Of a DNA stretch of 64,000 bases, positions 18,359-27,535 are shown in pieces. Position numbers and translations under genes: made by a program. Position 1 is the first letter of the stretch. Each line of letters starts with the position of its first letter. A model generated the notes under the pieces. The model was not told the origin of the DNA and did not search any database. It saw nothing but the letters and a program-made list of their open reading frames with translations. Where the stretch lies: contig JADHTQ010000009.1 of assembly GCA_016784965.1 (NCBI GenBank), positions 38,200 to 102,199 of the forward strand, read 5' to 3'. The stretch is from Bacteriovoracaceae bacterium. Its GTDB lineage: Bacteria; Bdellovibrionota; Bacteriovoracia; Bacteriovoracales; Bacteriovoracaceae.

Positions 18359-18778
18359 TTATTTATGCTTTGATTCCAGCTCTGTTACTAAAGCTATATT
18401 TCTAATTCCCTCCACCTTAAGATGTGACATTAGTTTTGCTACAACACCATATTTAATTCCGTAGTCAGCTCTGATGTAAAGGATGTTTGTTTTTGATTTT
18501 TTAAATTGTTTTTTAATAATGGCAGAAAGCTCCTCATGTAAGTACTTATTCTTGCCTATAAAATACTCTTCTGCCCGGGTTAAAGACAAAACCACTTGAG
18601 AAATTGAAAGGTTAATCCGGTTGACTTCCTTGGTCTTTGGCAAATCCAGCTTAATACCATTGAGCATTAAAGGAGCAGTTATCATAAAGATAACCAGCAA
18701 AACCATTACAACGTCAACTAAGGGAGTTACATTGATCTCAGAAATTGGTCCTGTACCTTTTTTGCTGTAGAATCCCAT
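18359..18778 (-). CDS. tolR: TolR/ExbD-family proton-channel subunit
   Basis: 139 residues. A cytoplasmic N terminus with SEINVTPLVDVVMVLLVIFMIT, in which the conserved Asp in the single membrane helix conducts protons, is followed by a periplasmic domain. It is 13 bases after tolQ and precedes the TolA/TonB-like gene, so it belongs to the Tol motor. Confidence 0.92.
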   Translation of the reverse strand: MGFYSKKGTGPISEINVTPLVDVVMVLLVIFMITAPLMLNGIKLDLPKTKEVNRINLSISQVVLSLTRAEEYFIGKNKYLHEELSAIIKKQFKKSKTNILYIRADYGIKYGVVAKLMSHLKVEGIRNIALVTELESKHK

Positions 18779-18791
18779 TGTTTGTGACCCT

Positions 18792-19499
18792 CTATTTTGA
18801 AATAATTAATGATCTCTCAACTACGTTTAAAAATTGCTGACCAAATCCTTTCATATTTGAGTTTAAATGCAAGTTGGTATCAGAAAAATTGTTATAAAAC
18901 CATACAGCAGGAATAGAGACCACAAGTCCAAAAGCGGCAGCGACTAAAGACTCGGCGATGCCTGGTGCAACAGCTGCAAAAGTAGAGCTACTACTGGTTA
19001 CATACCGCAGATTATCAATAATACCCCAAACTGTTCCAAAAATACCAATAAAAGGTGTAATCGAACCAATGTTTGCCAAAGTTGATAAATATTTATCTGT
19101 TATCGCATTAGCATCAATGGCCCCTTTTTTTAGTGCTCGCTCAATAGCTATTAATCCATATGACTGAAAGTGACCCTGCAGTAACACCACTCGCTTATTT
19201 TCATCTTTATAACAATCTTTAATACGGCCAAGCTCACTATAACCCTCAATAAACATTTGTTTAAAGGGTGAGAAGGGAAATGATGTTGATTTTTCTAAAA
19301 CATCTTTCAAGCTATCTGCTTCATTGTAAATTAAGTAGAAATTCTTGTTGTTTTTTCTAATGATTATGCCCAAGATAAAAGTCCGTACAATAATTATCCA
19401 GGATACTAATGAGGCAAATGCTAAAATTGCTATCACAGTCTTAACTACAAGCCCCACATCCATCCAAATGTTAAGCAAGTTTAAGTATAAATTTTCCAT
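18792..19499 (-). CDS. tolQ: TolQ/ExbB-family motor protein
   Basis: 235 residues with three membrane helices. The MotA/TolQ/ExbB signature is present in the second and third helices: NIGSITPFIGIFGTVWGI and the stretch PGIAESLVAAAFGLVVSIPAV. TolQ forms the pentameric core of the inner-membrane motor around TolR. GGAGG is positioned seven bases before the ATG at 19499. First of the tolQRA gene order. Confidence 0.92.
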   Translation of the reverse strand: MENLYLNLLNIWMDVGLVVKTVIAILAFASLVSWIIIVRTFILGIIIRKNNKNFYLIYNEADSLKDVLEKSTSFPFSPFKQMFIEGYSELGRIKDCYKDENKRVVLLQGHFQSYGLIAIERALKKGAIDANAITDKYLSTLANIGSITPFIGIFGTVWGIIDNLRYVTSSSSTFAAVAPGIAESLVAAAFGLVVSIPAVWFYNNFSDTNLHLNSNMKGFGQQFLNVVERSLIISK

Positions 19500-19517
19500 A
19501 TACGATCCTCCATGAAT

Positions 19518-20348
19518 TTATTTGGCCAATACCCTAAGTAGCAGTTTTGTTTTCAACTCACTTATATTATGACTTTTCACATAAAGATAAACAAGTACCA
19601 AGAGACATAAAACAGTATACTCATAAACTTGGGGTAAAGAAGATATAATAAAAGGACTATATTCTTGCTTCCAGTGCCAATCATGGCCTAAAAAAGAAGC
19701 TAGGGGGGCAACAATTAATCCTATGTAAATTCCAGGTAAAGTCCAATTATTTTTTTTCCAATCACTGAAAATTAGGCACATAAAAAGATGCAATATTATG
19801 ATGCTATCAAAGTACTTGATGTAGACAAATGTGTTTTTATGAACTAGCCAAAACATTATGGGAAACAACAAGTTTCGTACCAATTTACTTTTAAAGGTCA
19901 GCTGAAAGTACTCACGAAAATTATTTAAAACTATTATATCGGTTAAACATATTACACATACTGCCACATAAGAAAGTAGCGTACTGATTAACTCAATCTC
20001 TTCTGAGTTCATTGCTATAGGTGCCCCAATATAGACAATACTCATAATTAAAAAAATAATAACTACAAGAATTTCCCTGGTTGGTGCAACAACTCCTTTG
20101 TTTAAATAATGCTTGAGAGGGTGATTAGTGTCATTTTTTAAATTTACGAATTTCATTGCAATATATAATGATATTAGCTTAGTCATTATTAATATTTCAT
20201 ACCCTCTAAGAGAAATCCATTCTTCTATGACTGCGAGGTCGTGCTTTAGAATAAAATGAAAAAATACAACTATCGAAATAATGATTAAATGTACAATCCA
20301 AGTAAGAAAAAGATATGAAGAATACAACAAAAAATGCTTTTTAAACAT
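19518..20348 (-). CDS. polytopic membrane protein of unknown function
   Basis: 276 residues with about seven hydrophobic helices (starting at residues about 10, 50, 92, 122, 160, 205 and 245) and a basic C terminus. I see no catalytic motif and do not recognise a family. It lies 18 bases upstream of tolQ on the same strand and one base after the secreted protein gene at 20350, so it is part of the run lapB to tolB and may have an envelope role. Confidence 0.7.
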   Translation of the reverse strand: MFKKHFLLYSSYLFLTWIVHLIIISIVVFFHFILKHDLAVIEEWISLRGYEILIMTKLISLYIAMKFVNLKNDTNHPLKHYLNKGVVAPTREILVVIIFLIMSIVYIGAPIAMNSEEIELISTLLSYVAVCVICLTDIIVLNNFREYFQLTFKSKLVRNLLFPIMFWLVHKNTFVYIKYFDSIIILHLFMCLIFSDWKKNNWTLPGIYIGLIVAPLASFLGHDWHWKQEYSPFIISSLPQVYEYTVLCLLVLVYLYVKSHNISELKTKLLLRVLAK

Positions 20349-20349
20349 A

Positions 20350-21261
20350 TCAATACCGTTTTACTTGCGGTACAAGCCAGTTTAATTGCAATTCAGGAGA
20401 AGGATAGATCTCATTATATTTTTTATACAGCACATTGGTCTTGATAAGATTGTCAATTTTTTGTAGCAGTTGAGCATAGCGGTTCCATAGTTTTAAATCA
20501 CTTTTTAAAACCAAACTAACTCGTTTTGTAACTTCAAACTGTTCTTGGAAGTTAAAGCCCTTGTCGAAAACAGTTTCATCATATTGTTTTAATATTTTAT
20601 CAAAAATTTTTGTATCTATTTTTTTATCATGAAAATTTATACCCATGATCTTTTGAACTTCAGAGATTTCAACTCGCTTTTTAAACAAACCGAGCTCTAC
20701 CCTAATAAAATCTTCAAACAAAAGTAATGCTATCTCTTTTTTGCTTAAATCCATGGTGCGTATAAATGGAACGGATAGAAGAAATATGTACTCATTTTTA
20801 TTTGTTGGCAATCCAAAATGTGTTACGGTCGGAGTATTTAACAAGAGGATACTAAAAGACTTTTCAAAATATCCATGGTTTTCCAGAAGTATCCCAAACG
20901 CAATATCAATTCCATAATCTGGTTTTTTGTAATCCCACTTTAATAGAGATGCCTTTTTAACCAACCAGTATTCTGACATAAAGGTCCAAAATTTTTCTTT
21001 AGCGGGAACAAAATAACGGTTTTTTAGTTTCTTTTTTCTAACAAGTATCTTTTTTCTAACATGTCCTGTTTTTGTTGCAGCTGTTGATTCTAACATATCA
21101 TTTTTAAGCACTTTCTTAATCGAGTTAAAATCAACTAGTTCCTGTTCTTGCTCTACAACACTTTTTTGCTCATTGGGGTCTGCTTGAGCTGATACATGGT
21201 TTACATATACTATTGCCCAAATGAGTATTAATCCAAAAATAAAGTCTCTTCTAATAAACAT
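20350..21261 (-). CDS. secreted/periplasmic protein of unknown function
   Basis: 303 residues. A signal peptide ends at about residue 27 (VSAQA), followed by a basic linker (residues about 70-85, KKILVRKKKLKN) and an alpha/beta region without recognisable motifs. AAGGTGAG precedes the ATG, and the start overlaps the stop of the SH3-like gene at 21261. Probably translated with its neighbours and active in the periplasm. Confidence 0.65.
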   Translation of the reverse strand: MFIRRDFIFGLILIWAIVYVNHVSAQADPNEQKSVVEQEQELVDFNSIKKVLKNDMLESTAATKTGHVRKKILVRKKKLKNRYFVPAKEKFWTFMSEYWLVKKASLLKWDYKKPDYGIDIAFGILLENHGYFEKSFSILLLNTPTVTHFGLPTNKNEYIFLLSVPFIRTMDLSKKEIALLLFEDFIRVELGLFKKRVEISEVQKIMGINFHDKKIDTKIFDKILKQYDETVFDKGFNFQEQFEVTKRVSLVLKSDLKLWNRYAQLLQKIDNLIKTNVLYKKYNEIYPSPELQLNWLVPQVKRY

Positions 21262-21671
21262 TATCTCACCTTGGATCGACCTCTGACATATTGGTCATAA
21301 AGCCTTCCCCAGTAAAAAATTTCTGCCAAACTTGGCTCAAACAAGTCAAAGTATTTAGGGTATTTATCTTGAAAACATTTTGGTCTTCTCGCATCTAAAA
21401 ACTCAGTACGCATAAAACCAAGGTATGGTCCCACTCTTACTTCTCTCCAATCGAGGTGAATGGTTGTACCTTTTTTACTGCTTACTTTATAGACCTTCAT
21501 TGGATGGCCACACGCTATTGTTGTCAAGGTATTAGAGTAGCGAGAAGGGTTTTGGTGAACATTACCAAAAATCTGATTATAATAATATATCCCAATTGAT
21601 GGGTGTGCATAAGCTTGCTGACCACCTAATGGCAACATGACCGCTATGATTAAAAAAATAACAACTTTCAC
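21261..21671 (-). CDS. secreted SH3-like domain protein
   Basis: 136 residues when started at the GTG at 21671, which has GGAAGG immediately upstream and begins a signal peptide (VKVVIFLIIAVMLPLGG, cleavage near AYA-HP). A longer reading from 21764 would overlap lapB by about 90 bases and lacks a ribosome-binding site. The middle (TIACGHPMKVYKVS, then WREVRVGPYLGFMRTEFL) resembles bacterial SH3 domains, which often bind cell-wall peptides. The start sits two bases from the lapB stop. Confidence 0.6.
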   Translation of the reverse strand: MKVVIFLIIAVMLPLGGQQAYAHPSIGIYYYNQIFGNVHQNPSRYSNTLTTIACGHPMKVYKVSSKKGTTIHLDWREVRVGPYLGFMRTEFLDARRPKCFQDKYPKYFDLFEPSLAEIFYWGRLYDQYVRGRSKVR

Positions 21672-21672
21672 A

Positions 21673-22899
21673 TTAAACCTTCCAACGAAATTTAATCGTT
21701 TCCCATTCATAACACTGGGGACACCTCCAAAAAATATCATCCGAGTTGTAACCACATTGTTCACAATAATGTCTTGTATGTGATTGGTGCAAACTATCTA
21801 GTAGCGACTTGGTATGGTTGACCACTTCTTCATTTTTCTTTAAATCTATCAGCAGTTTTATGTATTCAACCATCAGTACTTTTGAACTTGAAGGATTGTC
21901 GGCCATCCAGTTTTTAATTAACTGATAAGCTTCAACTTCTTCGCCGGCCTCTTTGAATAACCTGACTTTGGCCAATACCACAGAAGATGAAGAAATATCT
22001 AATCCTTTAATATCCAAGAAGTACCTTTTTAGTACCTTCATTCTGGTTTGATAGTCCTGTTTGACCTTATCATCCCCATGAAAACCTTCTTCAAGTGAAA
22101 CAAACACATATGTGATATACATCGGGTGTTCATTGATAAGTTCAACTAATAAGTTCTGGGCTCTTTCCATGTTGCCGTTCATTAAGCTTAGTCGCAACCA
22201 TAATATCTTTGCAGATACTGACGGTGCGTATCTTAAGGCTTCACTAAGCTCCTCTTGGCACTTTGCAAACTGGCCATTTTCAAATAATACTTTTGCCTTT
22301 TGTACAAGAATATGGGAGATGGTCTCTGATTGATTGTTTTGTCCCACTTTTGAAAGCATAAGGCGGTAGCTATGTGCCTGCTCCCAGTCTTCAATATTTT
22401 CATAGATCAGACAGAGTGCTTCAATGGTATCATGTTGATCTCTATTTATCTTTAAAACGTCTTTGTATGTCTCAACGGCTTTGTCCACAAATCCGCCCTT
22501 ATCAAAGTCTTTTGCTAATTCCTTTAAAGAGCGCAGCCTTGTGGCTTCAGAAATATGATCTCGAGCAATCAAGGATCGATGTATACTGATTGCTTTTTCG
22601 ATTTCACCGTTGCTTCTAAACAGTCCTCCCAAGGCAAAATATGTATCAATCGTTTCACGATTTAAGTCTACTGCATTTAAAAATTCCCGTATTGCTAAGT
22701 CTCTATTGCCGGAAATGAGGTATTGGGTGGCATTTAGAAAGATTTTTGACTGTGCTTCAAAAATTGAGTCCCGATATCTTTTAGACAGTTTAACAACTGT
22801 CTCTCGCTCTATCAGATAATGATAGACCAACACAATTGTTAATGCGACAGCAACAATTGCCAATATATTATCTAAAACCCAAGATAAAAGAGCGTCCAT
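21673..22899 (-). CDS. lapB: LPS assembly regulator LapB/YciM
   Basis: 408 residues, close to the usual length. An N-terminal membrane anchor (residues 8-28), about nine TPR-like helical repeats, and a C-terminal rubredoxin-type zinc ribbon (HYCEQCGYNSDDIFWRCPQC) form the specific LapB architecture. In other bacteria LapB presents LpxC to the FtsH protease and so limits LPS synthesis. Here it lies beside sppA and upstream of the Tol genes. Neither lpxC nor ftsH is in the window. Confidence 0.88.
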   Translation of the reverse strand: MDALLSWVLDNILAIVAVALTIVLVYHYLIERETVVKLSKRYRDSIFEAQSKIFLNATQYLISGNRDLAIREFLNAVDLNRETIDTYFALGGLFRSNGEIEKAISIHRSLIARDHISEATRLRSLKELAKDFDKGGFVDKAVETYKDVLKINRDQHDTIEALCLIYENIEDWEQAHSYRLMLSKVGQNNQSETISHILVQKAKVLFENGQFAKCQEELSEALRYAPSVSAKILWLRLSLMNGNMERAQNLLVELINEHPMYITYVFVSLEEGFHGDDKVKQDYQTRMKVLKRYFLDIKGLDISSSSVVLAKVRLFKEAGEEVEAYQLIKNWMADNPSSSKVLMVEYIKLLIDLKKNEEVVNHTKSLLDSLHQSHTRHYCEQCGYNSDDIFWRCPQCYEWETIKFRWKV

Positions 22900-22915
22900 T
22901 CATTAACCTTTTATA

Positions 22916-23881
22916 CTAGTTCTTATAAATATACATCGGTATGCCTGTGCTTTCAAAGCGAGATTTAAAGTCTAGCTTTGTTATTACTTCCTCAAATTTA
23001 TCCAACATATCAAATATAGTGAATTCCTTTTTCTTTTTGATATATTTTAAAGTAAATTTGCCCTTTAATTTCATTTCACTATGAATTTTTCTGCCCAAGG
23101 TCCAAAGTCCACCGATTTCATCAATCAGCCCTGCTTTATGTGCATCCTCACCAGAGAAAATCTGCCCTTGTGCCAAATCTTCCATAGAACCTTTTATCTT
23201 ACCCTTGCGCCGCTTGAAAATATGTTTAATAAATTGCTTATGTACTCTTGCTAACATTCCTGTCATTAACTCTCGTTCTTCTTGTGTCATAGACCTGCTT
23301 GGCTGCCCAATATCTTTGAATTTACCAGCTTTTATGACTTCAGGGGATACTTTTATATACTCAAATAGTTTTGATAAATTGTAAAACTGCATAATAACAC
23401 CGATAGATCCTGTGAGAGTACCAGCTGCTGCATAAATTTTTCTCGCAGCAGCTCCAATATAGTATCCTCCACTGGCAGCAACTGATCCAAAACTTGCATA
23501 GACTGGCTTTTTCTTATCAATTCTTATGATCTCTTCGTAAATTTCCTGACAAGGCCCTACTGCTCCGCCAGGAGAAGAAATTCTAACAATTATGGCTTGC
23601 ACTTTATCATCCTCTTCTGCCAGAAGTAGTTTTTCTACTGTTTTTTTTGCATCTAAAACTATCCCTGTCACTTCGACAACGCCAATAGTATCTTCTGTAT
23701 TTGCAGATAGCTCAAATCCCGATGAATGGCTTTTAAACACGCTTACCGTATAGAAGGCAAAAATCATCAATATGATAAAAAAGATAAAAATCATAAGAAA
23801 TATACCCAACATCGTTCTGTTTTTTGACTCACTCACTATAAATTCCACCCGTTTTAAATTACAATCTTTAGTTTTCTTCAA
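22916..23881 (-). CDS. sppA: signal peptide peptidase SppA (S49 family)
   Basis: 321 residues, the short single-domain form. A membrane anchor (residues about 24-48) precedes the S49 domain with RISSPGGAV, the nucleophile Ser in SVAASGGYYIG and the general-base Lys in VIKAGKFKDIG. It degrades leftover signal peptides in the membrane. The start shown is a TTG with no clear ribosome-binding site; a GTG at 23836 preceded by GGTGG is an alternative that leaves the domain intact. Confidence 0.9.
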   Translation of the reverse strand: MKKTKDCNLKRVEFIVSESKNRTMLGIFLMIFIFFIILMIFAFYTVSVFKSHSSGFELSANTEDTIGVVEVTGIVLDAKKTVEKLLLAEEDDKVQAIIVRISSPGGAVGPCQEIYEEIIRIDKKKPVYASFGSVAASGGYYIGAAARKIYAAAGTLTGSIGVIMQFYNLSKLFEYIKVSPEVIKAGKFKDIGQPSRSMTQEERELMTGMLARVHKQFIKHIFKRRKGKIKGSMEDLAQGQIFSGEDAHKAGLIDEIGGLWTLGRKIHSEMKLKGKFTLKYIKKKKEFTIFDMLDKFEEVITKLDFKSRFESTGIPMYIYKN

Positions 23882-23973
23882 TCATAATACCATTTCATGC
23901 TCAAGTATTTCTAGTAATTTTCCGATAATCTTTTTGTAGTAGCTTCTTAAAACCAAAGAAGAGGAGTTCGTTT

Positions 23974-24321
23974 ATGAAAACAGTAAAACTTATCCTGGAA
24001 TCTATCACGGCAGGACTGTGCTTAATTATGGTTTTAACATCTATAGGCCATGCAGGCGATCGTCGCTATAATGCACCAAAGTTTAGATTTAAAACTTCAC
24101 TGCCTTCTGCAGATATTGATATCAAAGAGGATAACATCGATTCTGATTTTTCCTATAAGGTTCAGCAAGCACCTGAAAATGAGCGATTTATTGCCTCAGA
24201 AGAGGATGAGACAATTACCCGAGAGCCATCGTCAACAAATAAAAAATATGCTCCCTCAAAAAGAAAAGACAGTAGTTACCCTCAAGGTATGCAATATTGG
24301 AAATTCACTCCTGATTTTTAA
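23974..24321 (+). CDS. small secreted protein of unknown function
   Basis: 115 residues with a signal peptide (to about residue 27, GHA) and a short, polar, proline-poor mature part rich in Ser, Asp, Glu and Lys that looks disordered. AGAGGAG is correctly placed before the ATG. It is divergent from sppA and convergent with the L,D-transpeptidase-like gene. No family recognised. Confidence 0.65.
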   Translation: MKTVKLILESITAGLCLIMVLTSIGHAGDRRYNAPKFRFKTSLPSADIDIKEDNIDSDFSYKVQQAPENERFIASEEDETITREPSSTNKKYAPSKRKDSSYPQGMQYWKFTPDF

Positions 24322-24340
24322 ACTATAATTTAAATTCTCT

Positions 24341-25339
24341 CTACAAATTTTTTATTGGAGTATGCTCTGATCCTTGACCTTTTTGAATAAGTCTTTTGGG
24401 ATCTGTGCCCCTTGGAGAAAAATTTACACTACATCCGGGCATACCGCCTATAGGCATGCCCATGGCCATGCCCCGTGACTTACAAGATTCGGGAAGACCT
24501 CTATGTTCTCCTAATTTCGTTGTTTTTTTTGGCCTTATGGTTCTACTAATATCGGGTAAACACCACTGCTTTTTTAATCGATTATATTCTGCCTGAGGCA
24601 ATTGCACAAAAGTTGGACTTTTTGAAGCCTGTAGGGACCTTAGTAGACCTTTCATGTTATCTCTGGAAAAAGCAGTACAGCCAGCTGTCCCCTTTCCTTT
24701 TTTCCTCCAAACGTGGAGAAATATACAGGATCCTGCTCCTACAGTAGAATATGAAGGCACCTCACCATAGCCAACCCTATTGTGATCCACAACGACAGCT
24801 AACTCATACAAGTGATCTCTTCGTTTTAATTTTTCAACATTAGAGGCCCAGTCCCTCATGCCACTGCGTGGGGCATAGATCACATCATTATAAAAAGCTG
24901 AGTTTTTATCATCTACACACCGACTACTACCATCAACTTTACGGTATGGTAGCCCTGTTTTCACCCTGTTTTTATCTTTGTATCCAAAAGATTCAGGGAG
25001 TCTAAAGACACCTGCAGGTGCCCTGCCGTCGCCCTCTTTTTTACTTTTGCGTTTTTTTGCTCTGCTTGGAACACTTCCATGTAGCCCGCTTCCCCACCCT
25101 AATCCATTTCTGCCAACTACCGCATCCATTATTTTACTTTTTGGACTCCAACCATTGTTGTTGCCATGACGCTCAAACATTACTGTTTTACTTGTGGGGG
25201 AATTCCACGAATCTGTTATTGATATAATGACTTGGTTTGAGCCTTTTAAGGGGCCATCTTTGCAACCTCTTTGACTACCTTTACTAAAGCAAACATTTAT
25301 AACAGTCACTGCAGATAGAATAAATACTATTATTTTCAT
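24341..25339 (-). CDS. L,D-transpeptidase (YkuD-superfamily)-like secreted protein
   Basis: 332 residues with a signal peptide (first ~20). The catalytic signature of YkuD-type enzymes is recognisable in CIFLHVWRKKGKGTAGCTAF: an upstream His and the Ser/Thr-x-Gly-Cys nucleophile motif. Upstream GRAPAGVFRLPESFGY matches the part of the fold preceding it in the COG3786-like subgroup. These enzymes cross-link or edit peptidoglycan in the periplasm. The C-terminal ~70 residues are glycine/proline-rich and unlike the family. No signal of an operon. Confidence 0.75.
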   Translation of the reverse strand: MKIIVFILSAVTVINVCFSKGSQRGCKDGPLKGSNQVIISITDSWNSPTSKTVMFERHGNNNGWSPKSKIMDAVVGRNGLGWGSGLHGSVPSRAKKRKSKKEGDGRAPAGVFRLPESFGYKDKNRVKTGLPYRKVDGSSRCVDDKNSAFYNDVIYAPRSGMRDWASNVEKLKRRDHLYELAVVVDHNRVGYGEVPSYSTVGAGSCIFLHVWRKKGKGTAGCTAFSRDNMKGLLRSLQASKSPTFVQLPQAEYNRLKKQWCLPDISRTIRPKKTTKLGEHRGLPESCKSRGMAMGMPIGGMPGCSVNFSPRGTDPKRLIQKGQGSEHTPIKNL

Positions 25340-25441
25340 AGAGCTGCCCCTTATAAATATATCAACCTCTTATACGTTGATAATTATAAGTGATTACTCT
25401 ACTGTAAGTAACGAGGTAAATCATACCGTTAATTTAAAATG

Positions 25442-26566
25442 CTAATCGATTAAATACTTCTTGGCCCAATCAGGGGCAATAAAGCCGCTTTTGGGAAATG
25501 GTAACTTGTTAGTGACAATATCTTGAAAAAAAGTTGGGACATAATTACATGGAATCATCTCACCTATATATCTGCCGGTTTTTTCATCCTTGCCCGTTTG
25601 AACCCATTTAAATATATCTCGGCTTACGTAATTGCCATTTTTATCAATACCTAAAATTTCTGAAATTTGCTGTGTTCTTCTTCCCCCATCATGGTAACGA
25701 GAACACTGAACCACCACTTGCATAGCACTACCGACCATTTTGCGCACCGCGTCTGGTGGTATTTGGGTATCCCCCATCAAACACAGCGTTTCTAAGCGCG
25801 TACAACAATCTACTGGATTATTGGCATGGACTGTACCCATGCTACCATCATGACCTGTATTCATAACTTGAATTAAATCTAGTGCCTCAGATCCCCTAAC
25901 CTCACCAACAATTATTCTATCAGGACGCAATCTCATGGCAGATATTACAAGGTCTCCAATGCTAACAGGTTTTATTCCCTCCTTGGGGTTTTCCTTTCTG
26001 GTTTCAAACTGCACAACATGTTCAGCATGAATCTGCAGCTCGGCTGCATCTTCAATAATCAGTAGTCTTTGAGTTTTAGGAATCCTGGTGCCTAATACAT
26101 TCAACATGGTCGTTTTACCAGAACCAGTTCCTCCCGAAACAATCATATTTTTTCCCAGATACATACAAACATCTAAAAACCTTGCTCCCGTTTTAGATAA
26201 TGAACCAAAAGTTATGAGGTCCTTAAGCTTTAATTTTTCTTTTGAAAATTTTCTGATCGCTACGACAGTACCACACCTGGCCATCGGAGGAAGCACTACA
26301 TGGATTCTTGACCCATCGGGAAGTCTTGCATCTAACCTTGGATTCTCATCATCTAAAACTCTACCGACAGATTGGGCAATTGAGCGCATGGCCGCCATTA
26401 ATGCATTTTCCCCATCAAATTGATTTGGCACTTTAAATACAAGCCCTCCACTTTCCACAAAGATTTCTTTGGGCCCATTGATCATGACCTCTGAAATTTT
26501 TGGATCATCAAGCAGCTCTTTAATTGGCCCTAAAAAGGCACTAATCGCATCTTCAAAAACTGACAT
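25442..26566 (-). CDS. orphan CpaF/TadA-type secretion ATPase
   Basis: 374 residues. ISEVMINGPKEIFVE starts the N-terminal domain typical of CpaF. SGGTGSGKTTMLN is Walker A, LLIIEDAAELQ the Asp box/Walker B region, MRPDRII-type text reads MRLRPDRIIVGEVRGSEALD, and TGHDGSMGTVHAN is the His box. Such hexameric ATPases drive Flp/Tad pilus or type II/IV assembly in the cytoplasm. No TadB, TadC, prepilin or secretin gene is nearby, so its partners must be elsewhere. 28 bases separate it from the cupredoxin-like gene upstream. Confidence 0.9.
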   Translation of the reverse strand: MSVFEDAISAFLGPIKELLDDPKISEVMINGPKEIFVESGGLVFKVPNQFDGENALMAAMRSIAQSVGRVLDDENPRLDARLPDGSRIHVVLPPMARCGTVVAIRKFSKEKLKLKDLITFGSLSKTGARFLDVCMYLGKNMIVSGGTGSGKTTMLNVLGTRIPKTQRLLIIEDAAELQIHAEHVVQFETRKENPKEGIKPVSIGDLVISAMRLRPDRIIVGEVRGSEALDLIQVMNTGHDGSMGTVHANNPVDCCTRLETLCLMGDTQIPPDAVRKMVGSAMQVVVQCSRYHDGGRRTQQISEILGIDKNGNYVSRDIFKWVQTGKDEKTGRYIGEMIPCNYVPTFFQDIVTNKLPFPKSGFIAPDWAKKYLID

Positions 26567-26594
26567 ATCTTAAATATACCTCATAGTTAAGGGG

Positions 26595-27041
26595 TTATTC
26601 GTCTCTAGGCATCCAATAATCAAATACCTTTGAGGCTATACTACGTTCATTTTCTTTCCTATAGTCTTTTTTCTGAATAACTGTAATGTTGCCGAATATT
26701 TTACCTGCAGGACAATAGAACTTATAAACCCCAGATCTATCAAACATGATCTCAGCTTCTGAAACTTTGCCCATTCTTGCAGATAAAAAAACCTTCTTTT
26801 GGGGAAGAATTAGGCAGCTTCCCCTCTCTCTCACAGTAGAAGTTAAAAACAGCCGTAATTTCTCACCGATAAACACAGAAATTTCTTTTGGATAATAGCC
26901 TTCGTTAGTCGCTATTATTGATAACTCCCGCACAGGTAGCTCCATCAAGTCCTTCCGCTTTACAACTGACTGTCCCCACAGATTAACTCCAATAAAAGAC
27001 GTTAGGGTCATTAGGACAATAATTTTAATTTGATTATTCAA
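26595..27041 (-). CDS. exported cupredoxin-fold protein
   Basis: 148 residues from the TTG at 27041, which has AGGAG eight bases upstream and opens a signal sequence (IKIIVLMTLTSFIG). A longer reading from 27119 lacks such support. The mature part has the cupredoxin pattern: YYPKEISVFIGEKLRLFLTST, a Cys in GSCLILP, and FDRSGVYKFYCPAGKIFGNITV, as in type I copper or COX2-like domains. A full set of copper ligands (His, Cys, His, Met) is not evident, so metal binding is uncertain. Probably cotranscribed with the CpaF-like ATPase gene. Confidence 0.6.
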   Translation of the reverse strand: MNNQIKIIVLMTLTSFIGVNLWGQSVVKRKDLMELPVRELSIIATNEGYYPKEISVFIGEKLRLFLTSTVRERGSCLILPQKKVFLSARMGKVSEAEIMFDRSGVYKFYCPAGKIFGNITVIQKKDYRKENERSIASKVFDYWMPRDE

Positions 27042-27232
27042 GGGGCGCACTCCTAATTTAATGTACATCTCTAACTGACGTATCGGATCTAATGAGATTA
27101 ACTTTACTGTTTTAGTCAACTTTTGACTTTTGCTCCTTAATTTGGGGGCTTAGCTGCTTATTGATTGTCCAAACCTGCATTTTTTAAAAAAACTTTATTG
27201 CCATAACGCAGTTTGTAAGATACATTGTTGAG

Positions 27233-27535
27233 ATGAACGAGCAAGACAAAATTAGATGTTTCGTAATTGCAGATGACTATAGGTGGCATTTATTAACTGA
27301 TTCTATTGACGAATTTTATAATGCCTCGTTAAGTTATCTAAAGTTAATGAATACCTCTCCCAAGGAAAACAACTATTATTTTAAAAATCTATTCTTAACC
27401 AGAGATGAATTCAATCAGTTTTTAAAAAATATAGCAGAATTCAAAACCGAAGACCAATTGATAAGTGCGACCAAAAAAAAGCAGTCAGATCAAAAATCAA
27501 TTCGAAAAAGCAACCACCTTACACTAGTAGATTAA
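27233..27535 (+). CDS. small hypothetical protein
   Basis: 100 residues, hydrophilic, no signal peptide. N-terminal half is rich in aromatic residues (DDYRWHLLTD, NNYYFKNLFLT); the C-terminal ~30 residues are lysine/serine-rich. Its stop overlaps the purB stop by four bases on the opposite strand. The ribosome-binding site is weak (TGAG close to the ATG). Family unknown. Confidence 0.5.
   Translation: MNEQDKIRCFVIADDYRWHLLTDSIDEFYNASLSYLKLMNTSPKENNYYFKNLFLTRDEFNQFLKNIAEFKTEDQLISATKKKQSDQKSIRKSNHLTLVD

Noticed and set aside
25442..26566. Type IV secretion or Tad locus
   Set aside because: Only the ATPase is present; no other pilus or conjugation component lies within the window.
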